Source: Acidovorax sp. A1169
Lineage (GTDB): Bacteria > Pseudomonadota > Gammaproteobacteria > Burkholderiales > Burkholderiaceae_C
DNA: 64,000 nucleotides
Direction: 5' to 3'
NCBI RefSeq assembly: GCF_030704685.1
Contig: NZ_JAUZDX010000016.1
Location: forward strand, 112,920 to 176,919
Part shown: one piece after another, positions 44,750 to 54,915 of the stretch
Numbering within the stretch: the stretch's first letter is position 1
Layout of the letters: the number at the start of each line of letters is the position of its first letter
Notes under the pieces: model-generated
Told to the model about the DNA's origin: nothing
The model's input: only the letters and a program-made list of their open reading frames with translations
Databases searched by the model: none
Position numbers and translations under genes: made by a program

Positions 44750-46518
44750 ACGATTCGACGACACCCGACGCATTGCCCGACGCCCCCGGCTCCGAGCAAC
44801 CGCCCGAGGCGGCTACGCCGCCCGCCAAGCCGCGCCGCGCGCCGCGCAAGAAGGCGGTGGTGCAGGCCGATGAAGCCGCCGCCGTGGAGGCGCCCGTGGC
44901 GCCTGCCGAGGCATCGTCGGCACCGGAGGCCGGTGGCGAGCCTGCGGTGAAAAAGCCCCGCAAGCCGCGCCAGCCCCGCGTGGCTGCCGATGTGGCCGAT
45001 GGCGCCGAGGCGGCGCAGTCCACGCCGCAGCTGGCCGTGCAGGACGTGCCGCCCCTGGCCGTGGCGCCTGCGGAACCCGTGGTTGCCCTGGATTCCTCTG
45101 CTGCGGCCGATGGCGACGCGGTGGGCAGGGCGCCTGTGCCGGCCGTGGTCTTGGTCGACCGTGCGCCCGGCGCGCGCATCTATGGCGACGCCCCCGCCGC
45201 ACCGCGCGGCGATGCGCAGGAGCGCAGGGAGGGTCGCAAGGAAGGCCATGGCAAGGGGCAGAACCACCAAGGCCAGGGCTCCAAGGGACCCCGGCCGCAG
45301 CACGGCGTGCAGGGCTACCAGTTCGAGGACGTGGTGTCCGGCCAGTTCGATGCGGACGAGGAGTCTGGTGAGGAGGTGCCCCTCAAGCGCGTGCTCCTGC
45401 CCCAGGTGGAGACGCCCAAGCTGCACAAGGTGCTGGCGCAGGCCGGCCTGGGTTCGCGGCTGGAGATGGAGCAGCTCATCCTGGAGGGCCGCATTTCGGT
45501 CAACGGTGAGCCGGCCCACATCGGCCAGCGCATCCAGTTCGGCGACCAGGTCAAGGTCAACGGCAAGCCCATCCGCTACCGCATCGATCCGCCACCGGCA
45601 CGCGTCATCGCCTACCACAAGCCCGTGGGTGAAGTGGTGTCGCACGACGACCCGCAAAACCGTCCCACCGTGTTCCGCAAGCTGCCGCGTCTGCAGCAGG
45701 GCAAGTGGCAGTCCGTGGGCCGGCTGGACCTGAACACCGAAGGCCTGCTGCTGTTTACCAGCTCGGGCGAGCTGGCCAACAAGCTCATGCACCCGCGCTT
45801 CGGCCTGGAGCGCGAATACGCCGTGCGCGTGCTCGGTGCCCTGAGCAATGAAGAAAAAGCCAAGCTGATCGAGGGCGTGCGCCTGGACGACGGCATGGCC
45901 GCCTTCGGCTCCATCGAGGACGGTGGCGGCGAAGGTGCCAACTGCTGGTACCGCGTCACCATTTCCGAAGGCCGCAACCGCGAAGTGCGGCGCATGCTGG
46001 AGTCGGTGGGCCATGCGGTCAGCCGGCTGATCCGCATCCGCTATGGCGCCATGGTGCTGCCGCGCGGCCTCAAGCGCGGTGCGTTCCTGGAGTTGGACGA
46101 AAGCGACATCCGCGCACTGGTGAAGGCCGCAGGCGCCGGGCGCGACCCGTTGGAAGACCGTGGCGATGCCGCGCCGGGCGAAGCTGCCCCCGCAGGCAAC
46201 AAGCGCGGCAACATCCGCCGTGGCGGTCCGCGCGGCGACGGTAGTCGCCGTGACCAACCTCCGGGCGCCGGTGCCAACGGCCCGCGCGGCCAGAAGCCCC
46301 GCCGCGATGGCGGCGGTGGTGGTGGCCAGGGCGCTCGGGGTGGCAATGGTGGTGGCAACAACAATGCCGACCGCGCGCGTGGCGGCTCGGCCCAGCCCGA
46401 TCCGATGAAGACCTCGGTCGGCTACATCGGCACTGACAGCCTCTCGCGCCACCGCCAGGCCCAGCGCGCCCCCGGTGGCGGTGGTGGTGGCGGCCCGCGC
46501 CGTGGCCGTGGCCGCTGA
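44746..46518 (+). CDS. rluB: 23S rRNA pseudouridine synthase (RluB/RsuA family) with long tails
   Basis: A 590-residue enzyme. The N-terminal ~210 residues are Ala/Pro/Lys-rich and probably disordered. Then come an S4 domain ([33 protein letters not shown]) and the catalytic domain with the active Asp in [27 protein letters not shown] and the following [21 protein letters not shown]. The C-terminal ~110 residues are Gly/Arg-rich ([26 protein letters not shown]), like RNA-binding RGG tails. RluB forms pseudouridine 2605 of 23S rRNA; Escherichia RluB has 291 residues. Translationally coupled to scpB. Confidence 0.93.
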   Translation: MNDSTTPDALPDAPGSEQPPEAATPPAKPRRAPRKKAVVQADEAAAVEAPVAPAEASSAPEAGGEPAVKKPRKPRQPRVAADVADGAEAAQSTPQLAVQDVPPLAVAPAEPVVALDSSAAADGDAVGRAPVPAVVLVDRAPGARIYGDAPAAPRGDAQERREGRKEGHGKGQNHQGQGSKGPRPQHGVQGYQFEDVVSGQFDADEESGEEVPLKRVLLPQVETPKLHKVLAQAGLGSRLEMEQLILEGRISVNGEPAHIGQRIQFGDQVKVNGKPIRYRIDPPPARVIAYHKPVGEVVSHDDPQNRPTVFRKLPRLQQGKWQSVGRLDLNTEGLLLFTSSGELANKLMHPRFGLEREYAVRVLGALSNEEKAKLIEGVRLDDGMAAFGSIEDGGGEGANCWYRVTISEGRNREVRRMLESVGHAVSRLIRIRYGAMVLPRGLKRGAFLELDESDIRALVKAAGAGRDPLEDRGDAAPGEAAPAGNKRGNIRRGGPRGDGSRRDQPPGAGANGPRGQKPRRDGGGGGGQGARGGNGGGNNNADRARGGSAQPDPMKTSVGYIGTDSLSRHRQAQRAPGGGGGGGPRRGRGR

Positions 46519-46544
46519 TTCACAGGGGTTACCCGGCGCACGGT

Positions 46545-46550
46545 TAGAAT
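46545..46550 (+). promoter_or_regulatory. Possible -10 element before ndk
   Basis: TAGAAT lies about 70 bases before the ndk start in an otherwise GC-rich gap; no good -35 hexamer is seen 16-18 bases upstream. A weak candidate only. Confidence 0.3.
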
Positions 46551-46616
46551 CGAGGGTTTTGTCCGCTGGGCAAAAGAATCCGCATCGTTTATATCAATCC
46601 AATCAGGAAAAACACC

Positions 46617-47042
46617 ATGGCAATCGAACGCACTCTCTCCATCATCAAGCCTGACGCAGTCGCCAAGAACGTGATCGGCCAGATCTACGCCCGTTTCGAA
46701 GCCGCCGGCCTGAAGGTTGTGGCTGCCCGCATGGTGCACCTGTCGCGCCTGGAAGCCGAGCAGTTCTACGGCGTGCACAAGGCACGTCCCTTCTTCAAGG
46801 ATCTGGTCGATTTCATGATCTCCGGCCCCGTGATGATCCAGGCCCTGGAAGGCGAAAACGCCATCCTGAAGAACCGCGAACTGATGGGCGCCACCGACCC
46901 CAAGAAGGCAGAAGCCGGCACCATCCGCGCTGACTTCGCCGACAGCATCGACGCCAACGCCGTGCACGGTTCCGACGCTGCCGAAACGGCTGCCGTCGAA
47001 ATCGCCTTCTTCTTCCCCGGCCTGAACATTTACACCCGCTGA
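46617..47042 (+). CDS. ndk: Nucleoside diphosphate kinase
   Basis: A 141-residue enzyme that balances nucleoside triphosphates by phosphate transfer. The catalytic His117 lies in [12 protein letters not shown], and the N-terminus [20 protein letters not shown] and [18 protein letters not shown] are family marks. Length agrees with other Ndk proteins (140-143). A SD-like AGGAAA is 9-14 bases upstream. It heads the series ndk-rlmN-pilW-rodZ-ispG. Confidence 0.98.
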   Translation: MAIERTLSIIKPDAVAKNVIGQIYARFEAAGLKVVAARMVHLSRLEAEQFYGVHKARPFFKDLVDFMISGPVMIQALEGENAILKNRELMGATDPKKAEAGTIRADFADSIDANAVHGSDAAETAAVEIAFFFPGLNIYTR

Positions 47043-47049
47043 GATGGTG

Positions 47050-47097
47050 GTCCCCATGCTTGAGCCCACCCCGGTGGGGCGGCCGCACCATGGGGAC
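47050..47097 (+). other. Nested hairpin between ndk and rlmN
   Basis: GTCCCCATG / CATGGGGAC forms a 9-bp perfect outer stem. Inside it CCCACC / GGTGGG forms a second stem. It begins 8 bases after the ndk stop. Without a T run it is not a classic terminator; an RNase-processing or partial attenuation role is possible. Confidence 0.55.
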
Positions 47098-47129
47098 GAC
47101 TGCGAGCGGTTACCCGAAGGGATGCCGCT

Positions 47130-48317
47130 ATGACCACGACTGAAACCGCCACCGCTGTGGTTGCCGCGCCTGCGGCAGCGACAGCGACCCCGGCCAAGAC
47201 CACCAACCTGCTGGAGTTCGATCTCGACGGGTTGGCTGCCTTCTGCGAAAAGCTCGGGGAAAAGCGCTTTCGCGCGACCCAGCTGTTCCGCTGGATCCAC
47301 CAGCGCGGTGCGCGCGATTTCGACGCCATGAGCGACCTGGCCAAGGCCCTTCGCGACAAGCTCAAGGGCTGCGCGCACGTGCAGGCGCTGCCGGTCATCT
47401 CCGAGCATGTCTCTGCCGACGGCACCGTCAAGTGGCTGTTCGACGTAGGCGGCGGCAATGCGGTCGAGGCGGTGTTCATTCCCGAGGACGACCGCGGCAC
47501 GCTGTGCGTTTCCTCCCAGGCCGGTTGCGCCGTGGGATGCCGCTTTTGCTCCACCGGCCACCAGGGCTTCAGCCGCAACCTCACCACCGGTGAGATCGTG
47601 GCCCAGCTGTGGTTTGCCGAGCATGCGCTGCGCGCGCGCCTGGGCAAGACGGAGCGCATCATTTCCAACGTGGTGATGATGGGCATGGGTGAGCCCCTGC
47701 AGAACTATTCGGCCCTGGTGCCGGCGCTGCGCGTGATGCTGGACGACCATGCCTACGGCCTGTCGCGCCGCCGCGTGACGGTGTCCACCTCGGGCGTGGT
47801 GCCCATGATCGACCGGCTGGCGCAGGATTGCCCTGTGGCCCTGGCCGTTTCGTTGCATGCACCCAACGATCCGCTGCGTGACAACCTGGTTCCACTGAAC
47901 CGCAAATACCCGATCGAAGAGCTGCTGGCCGCGTGCAACCGCTACCTGGAACATGCGCCGCGCGACTTCATCACCTTCGAATACTGCATGCTGGACGGGG
48001 TCAACGACCAGCTCGAGCATGCGCAGCAACTGATCGACCTGGTCAAGCCCGCACGCGGCGCGGGCGTGCGTTGCAAGTTCAACCTGATCCCCTTCAACCC
48101 GTTCCCGGCGTCGGGCCTTTTGCGTTCGTCACAGGCGCAGGTGCTGGCCTTTGGCAAACTGCTGAGCGACGCGGGCATCGTGACCACGGTGCGCAAGACG
48201 CGCGGCGACGATATCGACGCCGCCTGTGGTCAATTGGCCGGCGACGTCAAAGATCGCACAAAAGCGGCGGAACGCATGGCCAAACAGCGCACAATCGCGC
48301 TCAAACTGGTGACATGA
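47130..48317 (+). CDS. rlmN: 23S rRNA A2503/tRNA A37 C2-methyltransferase RlmN
   Basis: A 395-residue radical-SAM enzyme. Cysteines 133, 137 and 140 ([10 protein letters not shown]) bind the [4Fe-4S] cluster, and Cys126 (CVSSQAGC) matches the conserved LCVSSQ cysteine of the family. [21 protein letters not shown] and [13 protein letters not shown] follow. The second catalytic Cys is in [11 protein letters not shown] near the C-terminus. Mutants of the orthologue change antibiotic susceptibility and tRNA decoding accuracy. GAAGGG precedes the ATG. Confidence 0.98.
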   Translation: MTTTETATAVVAAPAAATATPAKTTNLLEFDLDGLAAFCEKLGEKRFRATQLFRWIHQRGARDFDAMSDLAKALRDKLKGCAHVQALPVISEHVSADGTVKWLFDVGGGNAVEAVFIPEDDRGTLCVSSQAGCAVGCRFCSTGHQGFSRNLTTGEIVAQLWFAEHALRARLGKTERIISNVVMMGMGEPLQNYSALVPALRVMLDDHAYGLSRRRVTVSTSGVVPMIDRLAQDCPVALAVSLHAPNDPLRDNLVPLNRKYPIEELLAACNRYLEHAPRDFITFEYCMLDGVNDQLEHAQQLIDLVKPARGAGVRCKFNLIPFNPFPASGLLRSSQAQVLAFGKLLSDAGIVTTVRKTRGDDIDAACGQLAGDVKDRTKAAERMAKQRTIALKLVT

Positions 48318-48343
48318 CACAACGAACTTGAAGGAGGCTCTAC

Positions 48344-49180
48344 ATGGTGGGATTGGTTGAACGCTGGCAGCGCATGGGCCGCTGTGCGCTCCTGGCCTGT
48401 GGGGTGGTGGCTGGCGTGGCAGGGCTCTCGGGCTGTGCGAGCGGCGGCAGTGGCCCATCGGCCGGCGAGCCCGGCGGTGCTGTCTTCACCCAGTCCGATG
48501 AGCCCGAGGCGCGCCGCCGCGCGCGTATCCGCCTGGAGCTGGCGACCAACTACTTCGAGAACGGGCAGACCACCGTGGCGCTGGACGAGGTCAAGCAGGC
48601 CCTGGTCGCCGACCCCACCTATTCCGACGCCTTCAACCTGCGCGGCCTGATCTACCTGCGGCTCAACGAGTTCGGCCAGGCCGAAGAGAGCTTTCGCCGC
48701 GCGCTCGGCCTGCGCAGCAACGACCCCAATCTGCTGCACAACCTGGGCTGGCTGCATTGCCAGCAGCGCAAGTACGCCGAGGCCGACCAGAGCTTCGTGA
48801 CGGCCCTGGCCAACCCGGCCTACACCGCGCGCAGCAAGACGCTGATGGCGCGCGGCCTGTGCCAGATGGAAGCCGGCCAGGTGGCCGAGGCCGAGCAGTC
48901 GCTGCTCAAGGCCTATGAGCTCGATGCGGCCAACCCGGTGGTGGGCTACCACCTGGCGTCCCTGTTGATGCGCCGCAATGAGCTCACGCGGGCGCAGTTC
49001 TACATCCGCCGCCTGAACAACAGCGATTTTTCGAATGCGGAAACGCTGTGGCTGGGCATCAAGGTCGAGCGCGGCCTGGGCGACACGGTGGCCATGCGCC
49101 AGCTGGGTGATCAATTGCGCAGGCGTTTCCCGGAAGCGCGTGAGACGGGTGCCTATCAGCGTGGGGCTTTCAATGAGTGA
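48344..49180 (+). CDS. pilW: Type IV pilus biogenesis/stability lipoprotein PilW (PilF)
   Basis: A 278-residue lipoprotein needed to assemble or localise the PilQ secretin. A signal peptide with lipobox GLSGC is followed by tetratricopeptide repeats from about residue 50 (IRLELATNYFENGQTTVALDEVKQALVADPTYSDAFNLRGLIYLRLNEFGQAEESFRRALGLRSNDP ...). AAGGAGG, an exact ribosome site, precedes the ATG. It overlaps rodZ by eight bases and sits in the rlmN-pilF-rodZ-ispG order conserved in many proteobacteria. Confidence 0.93.
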   Translation: MVGLVERWQRMGRCALLACGVVAGVAGLSGCASGGSGPSAGEPGGAVFTQSDEPEARRRARIRLELATNYFENGQTTVALDEVKQALVADPTYSDAFNLRGLIYLRLNEFGQAEESFRRALGLRSNDPNLLHNLGWLHCQQRKYAEADQSFVTALANPAYTARSKTLMARGLCQMEAGQVAEAEQSLLKAYELDAANPVVGYHLASLLMRRNELTRAQFYIRRLNNSDFSNAETLWLGIKVERGLGDTVAMRQLGDQLRRRFPEARETGAYQRGAFNE

Positions 49181-50126
49181 TTCGGTGACAGGGGTTTCGG
49201 TGCACACAGAGGCGCAAGAGACGGCAGGGGGACGGACGGCCGGTACCTTGCTGCGCGAAGCGCGCATGGAGGCGGGCCTGCACATTGCGGCGCTGGCGGT
49301 GGCCCTGAAGGTGCCGGTGGCCAAGCTGGAGGCCCTGGAGTCCGACAACTTCGCGGTGCTGCCCGACACGGTGTTCGTGCGGGCCCTGGCATCGAGCGTG
49401 TGCCGCACCCTCAAGATCGACCCGGCGCCCATTCTGGCGCTGCTGCCGCAAAGCAAGAGCCCGCGCCTGGTGGCGGGCAATGCGGGGATCAATGCGCCGG
49501 TCAAGGGCAGCAGCTCCAGTGCGGGCAATGGCTCCTTCGCTCCAGCGTCCTCGGGCGGCAAAAAGTCCTGGGCCATCGCCGTGGTGGTGCTGGCCTTGCT
49601 GGCGGGTGCCCTGGCCATCATGTTTGTCCCTGCCGACCGCAATCCGTTCGGTGGCAGCGCGGGGGATGAGGCGCCGGCGTCTCCCCCCGTGGCTGCCCAG
49701 GAGCCGCAAGCCCCCGTGGCTGTGGCCTCCGGCCCGGCCGCTGTGCCCGCGCCCGCTGCGGCTGTGGTGGCCGCGCCTGCTGCGACGCCTGCAGCTCCTG
49801 TGCCTGCAGCAAGCCCTTCGGCTGCTGCGGTAGCCGGTGCGGCCACCCCGGCCGTGGCGGCATCGACCCCCGAAGCGGCTGCCTCAGCCTCCAGCGTGCT
49901 GACCCTGAGTGCGCGCGGCGCCTCGTGGGTGCAGGTGCGCGATGCAGGCGGAACCATTGCGCTGCAGAAGAATCTGGCAGTGGGGGAGTCGGTGGCCGTT
50001 TCGGGCACGCTCCCTCTGGCGGTGGTGATCGGCCGGGCCGATGTGACCGATGTGTTTGTGCGTGGCAAGCCATTCGCGCTGACCACCGTTTCGCGCGACA
50101 ACGTTGCGCGGTTTGAGGTGAAATAA
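49173..50126 (+). CDS. rodZ: RodZ-like helix-turn-helix membrane protein
   Basis: A 317-residue cell-shape protein. A cytoplasmic Xre-type helix-turn-helix (about residues 18-85; AGTLLREARMEAGLHIAALAVALKVPVAKLEALESDNFAVLPDTVFVRA), a single transmembrane helix (AIAVVVLALLAGALAIMFV, about 130-149), an Ala/Pro-rich linker and a C-terminal DUF4115 domain (LTLSARGASWVQVRDAGGT...) match RodZ, which links MreB to the envelope. The start at 49173 is inside the end of pilW. Confidence 0.9.
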   Translation: MSDSVTGVSVHTEAQETAGGRTAGTLLREARMEAGLHIAALAVALKVPVAKLEALESDNFAVLPDTVFVRALASSVCRTLKIDPAPILALLPQSKSPRLVAGNAGINAPVKGSSSSAGNGSFAPASSGGKKSWAIAVVVLALLAGALAIMFVPADRNPFGGSAGDEAPASPPVAAQEPQAPVAVASGPAAVPAPAAAVVAAPAATPAAPVPAASPSAAAVAGAATPAVAASTPEAAASASSVLTLSARGASWVQVRDAGGTIALQKNLAVGESVAVSGTLPLAVVIGRADVTDVFVRGKPFALTTVSRDNVARFEVK

Positions 50127-51443
50127 GTGGACAAGTCTCTGATCGATCTGGCCCCGATTGCCATTGCCCAGCCGGCCCCTCGGCGCTCCCGCCAGGCCCG
50201 TGTGGTCTGGGGTTCGCGCGTGGTCACGGTCGGGGGCGATGCGCCGGTGCGCGTGCAGTCCATGACCAATACCGACACGGTGGACGCCATCGGCACCGCC
50301 ATCCAGGTCAAGGAGCTGGCGCAGGCCGGCTCCGAGTTCGTACGGATCACCGTCAACACGCCCGAGGCGGCGCAGGCGGTGCCCTACATCCGTGAGCAGC
50401 TCGACCGCATGGGTGAGACCGTGCCGCTGGTGGGGGATTTCCACTTCAACGGCCACCGGCTGCTGACCGACTACCCGGACTGCGCGCAGGCGCTGTCCAA
50501 GTACCGCATCAACCCCGGCAACGTGGGCAAGGGCGACAAGCGCGACCGCCAGTTCGGCCAGATGATCGAGGCCGCCATTCGCTGGGACAAGGCGGTGCGC
50601 ATCGGCGTGAACTGGGGCAGCCTGGACCAGGAGCTGCTGGCCGAGCTGATGGACACCAACAGCCGCCGCGCCAGGCCCTGGGAGGCGCGCCAGGTGATGT
50701 ACGAGGCGCTGATCACCTCGGCCATCGAGTCGGCCCGCCGCGCGGAAGAAATGGGCCTGAACGGCGACCAGATCATCCTCTCGTGCAAGGTCAGCGGTGT
50801 GCAGGACCTGATTTCCGTGTACCGGGCCCTGGCCCAGCGCTGCGACTACGCGCTGCACCTGGGCTTGACCGAGGCCGGCATGGGCACCAAGGGCACGGTG
50901 GCGTCGGCCACGGCGCTCTCCATCCTGCTGCAGGAAGGCATTGGCGACACCATCCGCGTGTCCCTGACTCCGCAGCCCGGCGAGGCCCGTACCCAGGAAG
51001 TGGTGGTGGCCTCCGAGATCCTGCAGTCGCTGGGCTTGCGCATCTTCGTGCCCAGCGTGACCGCCTGCCCCGGCTGTGGCCGCACGACCAGCACCACCTT
51101 CCAGGATCTGGCCAAGCAGATCGACGACTACCTGCGCGCGCAGATGCCTGTGTGGCGCGTGAAGTACCCGGGCGTGGAAAAGCTCAAGGTGGCGGTCATG
51201 GGTTGCATCGTCAACGGCCCCGGCGAGAGCAAGCACGCCGACATCGGCATCAGCCTGCCCGGTACCGGTGAAGCCCCGGCCGCTCCGGTGTTCATCGATG
51301 GCGAGAAGGCCCTGACCCTGCGCGGCGAGAACATTGCCGCCGAGTTCCACCAGTTGGTGGAAAACTACATTGAAAAGCGCTTCGGGGGCTCCCATCCGGT
51401 GGCTGCCCCGGCGGTGGGTGCGCCTGACAGCGCGCTCGCCTGA
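50127..51443 (+). CDS. ispG: 4-Hydroxy-3-methylbut-2-enyl-diphosphate synthase
   Basis: A 438-residue [4Fe-4S] enzyme of the methylerythritol phosphate (non-mevalonate) isoprenoid pathway. [11 protein letters not shown] near the N-terminus, [17 protein letters not shown] and the cluster motifs [12 protein letters not shown] and [11 protein letters not shown] identify it. Translation starts at GTG immediately after the rodZ stop, so coupling is likely. The flavodoxin-dependent subtype is presumed from the bacterium group. Confidence 0.98.
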   Translation: MDKSLIDLAPIAIAQPAPRRSRQARVVWGSRVVTVGGDAPVRVQSMTNTDTVDAIGTAIQVKELAQAGSEFVRITVNTPEAAQAVPYIREQLDRMGETVPLVGDFHFNGHRLLTDYPDCAQALSKYRINPGNVGKGDKRDRQFGQMIEAAIRWDKAVRIGVNWGSLDQELLAELMDTNSRRARPWEARQVMYEALITSAIESARRAEEMGLNGDQIILSCKVSGVQDLISVYRALAQRCDYALHLGLTEAGMGTKGTVASATALSILLQEGIGDTIRVSLTPQPGEARTQEVVVASEILQSLGLRIFVPSVTACPGCGRTTSTTFQDLAKQIDDYLRAQMPVWRVKYPGVEKLKVAVMGCIVNGPGESKHADIGISLPGTGEAPAAPVFIDGEKALTLRGENIAAEFHQLVENYIEKRFGGSHPVAAPAVGAPDSALA

Positions 51444-51557
51444 CCCGGCGGCGGCCGACGCCCCTGCGACAATTGCACCCTGCGGGCCCGAACGGCCCAG
51501 CGAGGCGCCTCCCCGGAGCCGCCTCCCGTACCCCTATTCAACTGGAAGCCCATTGCT

Positions 51558-52883
51558 GTGAGTAAAGACGTATCTGCCGCCGCCGCCAAGCCCGAGAAAC
51601 TGGTGGCGGTCAAGGGCATGAATGACATCCTGCCGCCCGACTCCGCCCGCTGGGAGTGGCTGGAAGACAAGGTGCGCAATCTGATGGCGCGCTATGCCTA
51701 CCGCAACATGCGCACGCCCATCGTCGAGCCCACGCCGCTGTTCGTGCGCGGCCTGGGCGAGGTGACCGACATCGTCGAGAAGGAGATGTACTCCTTCGAA
51801 GACCGCCTGAACGGCGAGCGCCTGACCCTGCGTCCCGAGGCCACGGCCGGCGTGGTGCGCGCGGTGGTCGAGCACAACATGCTCTACGAAGGCGGCAAGC
51901 GCCTGTACTACATGGGCCCCATGTTCCGCCACGAGCGCCCCCAGCGCGGCCGCTACCGCCAGTTCCACCAGATCGGTGCCGAGGCTCTGGGCTTTGGCGG
52001 GCCCGAAGTGGATGCCGAGCTGATCCTGCTGGCCAACGCCCTCTGGAAGGAGATCGGGTTGACCAACGTGCGCCTGGAGCTCAACAGCCTGGGCCAGCCC
52101 GAGGAGCGCAAGGCGCACCGTGCGGCGCTGATCGCCTATTTCGAGCAGAACGCCGACCAGCTGGACGAGGAGGCGCGCCGCCGGCTGCACGCCAACCCGC
52201 TGCGGATCCTGGATACCAAGAACCCGGCCATGCAGGCGCTGGTGAATGCCGCGCCCCGGCTCATCGACTTCCTGGGCGCCGAGTCGCTGGCGCACTTCGA
52301 CGCGGTCAAGGCCATCCTGGACGCCAATGGCGTGGCCTGGACGGTCAACCCGCGCCTGGTGCGCGGTATGGACTACTACAACCTCACGGTGTTCGAGTTC
52401 ATCACCGAGCAATTAGGCTCGCAGGGCACCATCTGCGGCGGTGGGCGCTACGACTACCTGATCGAGCAGATCGGCGGCAAGCCGGCCCCGGCCGTGGGCT
52501 GGGCCCTGGGCGTGGAGCGCGTGCTGGAGCTGGTCAAGGAGCAGGGCGCCCAGGTGCCGGCGCTGGTGCCGGATGTCTATGCCATCATCCCCAGCCGTGC
52601 GGCGCTGCCCGTGGCCAGCCGGGTGCTGGAGCAACTGCGTGCCCAGGGCATAGAGGTGCAGATGCACGGCGCGCCCACGGCGGGCGAGGGCATGGGCAGC
52701 ATGAAGTCCCAGTTCAAGAAAGCCGATGGCAGCGGCGCCCAGTATGCTTTGGTGTTTGGCGACGAGGAGCTTGCGCGCGGCGTGGTGGGCGTCAAGTCCC
52801 TGCGCGATGGCGCCGGAGCCCAGGTGGAGCAAGCCATCGCCAATGTGGCCGATTGGGCCGCCACCCTACAATCCAACCGTTAA
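51558..52883 (+). CDS. hisS: Histidyl-tRNA synthetase
   Basis: A 441-residue class II aminoacyl-tRNA synthetase. Motif 2 ([25 protein letters not shown]), the histidine-binding [13 protein letters not shown] and [15 protein letters not shown], and the anticodon-binding C-terminus are present. Start is GTG at 51558, about 115 bases beyond ispG. It leads hisS-yfgM-bamB. The separate hisZ gene near 60.6 kb is a paralogue without tRNA charging. Confidence 0.98.
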   Translation: MSKDVSAAAAKPEKLVAVKGMNDILPPDSARWEWLEDKVRNLMARYAYRNMRTPIVEPTPLFVRGLGEVTDIVEKEMYSFEDRLNGERLTLRPEATAGVVRAVVEHNMLYEGGKRLYYMGPMFRHERPQRGRYRQFHQIGAEALGFGGPEVDAELILLANALWKEIGLTNVRLELNSLGQPEERKAHRAALIAYFEQNADQLDEEARRRLHANPLRILDTKNPAMQALVNAAPRLIDFLGAESLAHFDAVKAILDANGVAWTVNPRLVRGMDYYNLTVFEFITEQLGSQGTICGGGRYDYLIEQIGGKPAPAVGWALGVERVLELVKEQGAQVPALVPDVYAIIPSRAALPVASRVLEQLRAQGIEVQMHGAPTAGEGMGSMKSQFKKADGSGAQYALVFGDEELARGVVGVKSLRDGAGAQVEQAIANVADWAATLQSNR

Positions 52884-52898
52884 TTCTTACCTACCTCC

Positions 52899-53585
52899 AT
52901 GGCAAATCATTTAGACCTCGAAGAGCAGGAACAACTCGACCAGCTCAAGCACTTCTGGAACAACTGGGGTACCTTGATCAGCTGCGTGCTGATCGTGGTC
53001 TGCGGTTCGCTGGCGGCATGGAACGGTTACCAGTACTGGCAGAGCAGCCAGGCCACGAAGGCGGCGGCGCTGTTCGATGCGGTCGACGTGGCCAGCCGTG
53101 CCAAGGACCAGGAACGCCTGGAACGGGCTTTCGGCGACCTCAAGGCCGGCTACGCGGGCACGCCCCAGGCGGCCCAGGCGGGCTTCACCGTGGCCCGCAA
53201 CCTCATGGAAGCGGGCAAGCCCGATGGCGCGCGCGAAGCGCTCGCCTGGGTGGCCGAACATGCCGGCGACGATGGTTTCAAGGCGCTGGCCAGGCTGCGC
53301 CTGGCCTCCGTGCTGACCGAGCAGAAGAAATACGACGAAGCGCTGGCCCAGCTATCGGGCTCGCTGCCTGCCGCGTTCGAAGGAGTGGCTGCGGACCACC
53401 GTGGCGACATCCTGATGCTGCAGGACAAGCGCACCGAGGCCCTGGCCCAGTACACCAAGGCCTACAAGGCCATGAACGAAGACGTGGAATACCGCCGCCT
53501 GGTCGAGGTCAAGCTCAACACGCTGGGTGCCAACCCTGCCGCCGAAACCGTGGCGGCCGCCAAGACGGCAGAGGCTGCCAAATGA
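52899..53585 (+). CDS. yfgM: YfgM-like ancillary SecYEG translocon protein
   Basis: A 228-residue inner-membrane protein with one N-terminal helix (LISCVLIVVCGSLAAWNGYQYW, about 26-47) and a periplasmic tetratricopeptide-like region. The start ANHLDLEEQEQLDQLKHFW is characteristic. YfgM in Escherichia interacts with SecYEG and periplasmic chaperones and precedes bamB, as here. The stop overlaps the bamB start (ATGA). Confidence 0.93.
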   Translation: MANHLDLEEQEQLDQLKHFWNNWGTLISCVLIVVCGSLAAWNGYQYWQSSQATKAAALFDAVDVASRAKDQERLERAFGDLKAGYAGTPQAAQAGFTVARNLMEAGKPDGAREALAWVAEHAGDDGFKALARLRLASVLTEQKKYDEALAQLSGSLPAAFEGVAADHRGDILMLQDKRTEALAQYTKAYKAMNEDVEYRRLVEVKLNTLGANPAAETVAAAKTAEAAK

Positions 53586-54754
53586 GCGCGCAGACTCTGA
53601 TCCGCACCCACCTTCGTCCGGTCCGTGGCCTGGCGCTGCTGGCCCTGGCGGCGGCGCTGGCCGGCTGCTCGGTGATGCCCGGCGGCTCGTTCTGGGGCGC
53701 CCCCAAGCCCGTGCCTGCCGACCTCGGTGCCAATGTGCCCGTGCTGGGCGTGCGCCAGGCATGGACCAGCAAGGTCGGGGCGGTGGCGGGCCTGTCGCTG
53801 GACGTGCGCGTCAATGGCACCACGGTGACCCTGGCCTCGGCCGACGGCACGGTGGCTGCCATCGATGCCCGCACGGGCGGCGACATCTGGCGCCTGGCCC
53901 TGGCCGAGCCGCTGTCGGCCGGTGTCGGCAGCGATGGCAAGCTGGCGGCTGTGGTGGCACGCAGCAATGCGCTGATCGCCGTCGAGTCCGGCCGTGAGCG
54001 CTGGCGCCAGCCCATGGCCTCGCAGGTCTTCACCGCGCCGCTGGTGGCGGGTGGCCGCGTGTTCGTGCTGGCGGCTGACCGCACCGTGATCGCTTTCGAC
54101 GCCGCCACCGGCAAGCGCCTGTGGACCCAGCAGCGCCCGGGCGAGCCCCTGGTGCTGCGCCAGGATGGCGTGCTGCTGGCGGTGGGCGATACCCTGGTGG
54201 TGGGCCTGTCCGGCCGCCTGGTGGGCCTGAACCCCGACAACGGCAGTGCCCGCTGGGAGGCCCCTCTGGCCAGCTCGCGCGGCACCAACGACGTGGAGCG
54301 CCTGGTGGAACTGGTGGGGCGCAGCAGCCGCGTCGGCGAATCGGTGTGCGCCCGTGCCTTCCAGTCGGCCGTGGGCTGCGTGAACACGGTGCGCGGTAAC
54401 GTCGCCTGGACCCAGCGCGCCGCCGGCGCCGAGGGCATCGACGGCGACAAGGATGCGATCTTCGGCACCGAGAGCAATGGCTCGATGGTGGCCTGGAACC
54501 GCAATGACGGCACGCGCCTGTGGGGCTCGGACCGCTTCAAGCACCGCAAGCTGACCACGCCGCTGCTGCTGGGCCGCTCGGTGGTGGTGGGCGACGACAC
54601 GGGCCTGGTGCACCTGCTCTCGCGCACCGATGGTGCGCCCCTCAATCGCATGACCACCGATGGCTCCGGCATTGCCGCAGCGCCAGTGGCTGCAGCAGAC
54701 ACCCTGGTGGTGGTCACCCGCAATGGCGGAGTATTCGGCTTCCGCCCGGAATGA
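53582..54754 (+). CDS. bamB: Outer-membrane protein assembly factor BamB
   Basis: A 390-residue lipoprotein of the BAM complex, which folds beta-barrel proteins into the outer membrane. Lipobox ALAGC (Cys near 26) and repeated beta-propeller blades with the PQQ-like pattern (DGTVAAIDARTGGDIWRLAL; DRTVIAFDAATGKRLW; NGSMVAWNRNDGTRLWG) are visible. Length equals Escherichia BamB (392). The start at 53582 overlaps yfgM; earlier in-frame starts lie inside yfgM and hisS. Confidence 0.96.
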   Translation: MSAQTLIRTHLRPVRGLALLALAAALAGCSVMPGGSFWGAPKPVPADLGANVPVLGVRQAWTSKVGAVAGLSLDVRVNGTTVTLASADGTVAAIDARTGGDIWRLALAEPLSAGVGSDGKLAAVVARSNALIAVESGRERWRQPMASQVFTAPLVAGGRVFVLAADRTVIAFDAATGKRLWTQQRPGEPLVLRQDGVLLAVGDTLVVGLSGRLVGLNPDNGSARWEAPLASSRGTNDVERLVELVGRSSRVGESVCARAFQSAVGCVNTVRGNVAWTQRAAGAEGIDGDKDAIFGTESNGSMVAWNRNDGTRLWGSDRFKHRKLTTPLLLGRSVVVGDDTGLVHLLSRTDGAPLNRMTTDGSGIAAAPVAAADTLVVVTRNGGVFGFRPE

Positions 54755-54756
54755 GA

Positions 54757-54845
54757 TGAAGCACCCCCTGAGTCGCTTCGCGCCTTCCCCCTCAAAGGGG
54801 ACGACGCCAATGGCCGGGCAAAGCCCGTTCCATGGCGTCCGCTGG
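54757..54845. repeat. Repeat between bamB and der
   Basis: Just after bamB lies GCACCCCCTGAGTCGCTTCG, then a CCCCTCAAAGGGG stretch and a perfect GACGCCA / TGGCGTC inverted repeat (54803-54839) with an inner CGGGC / GCCCG stem. I recall similar intergenic sequences in Comamonadaceae genomes, but could not check this. There is no T run. Confidence 0.5.
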
Positions 54846-54915
54846 CTTTGGCAGCGTGCGGTTCATGGGTTGCGGATAGCGCATAGCGCAATGGAAAACT
54901 GATAGGTCGTATTCA

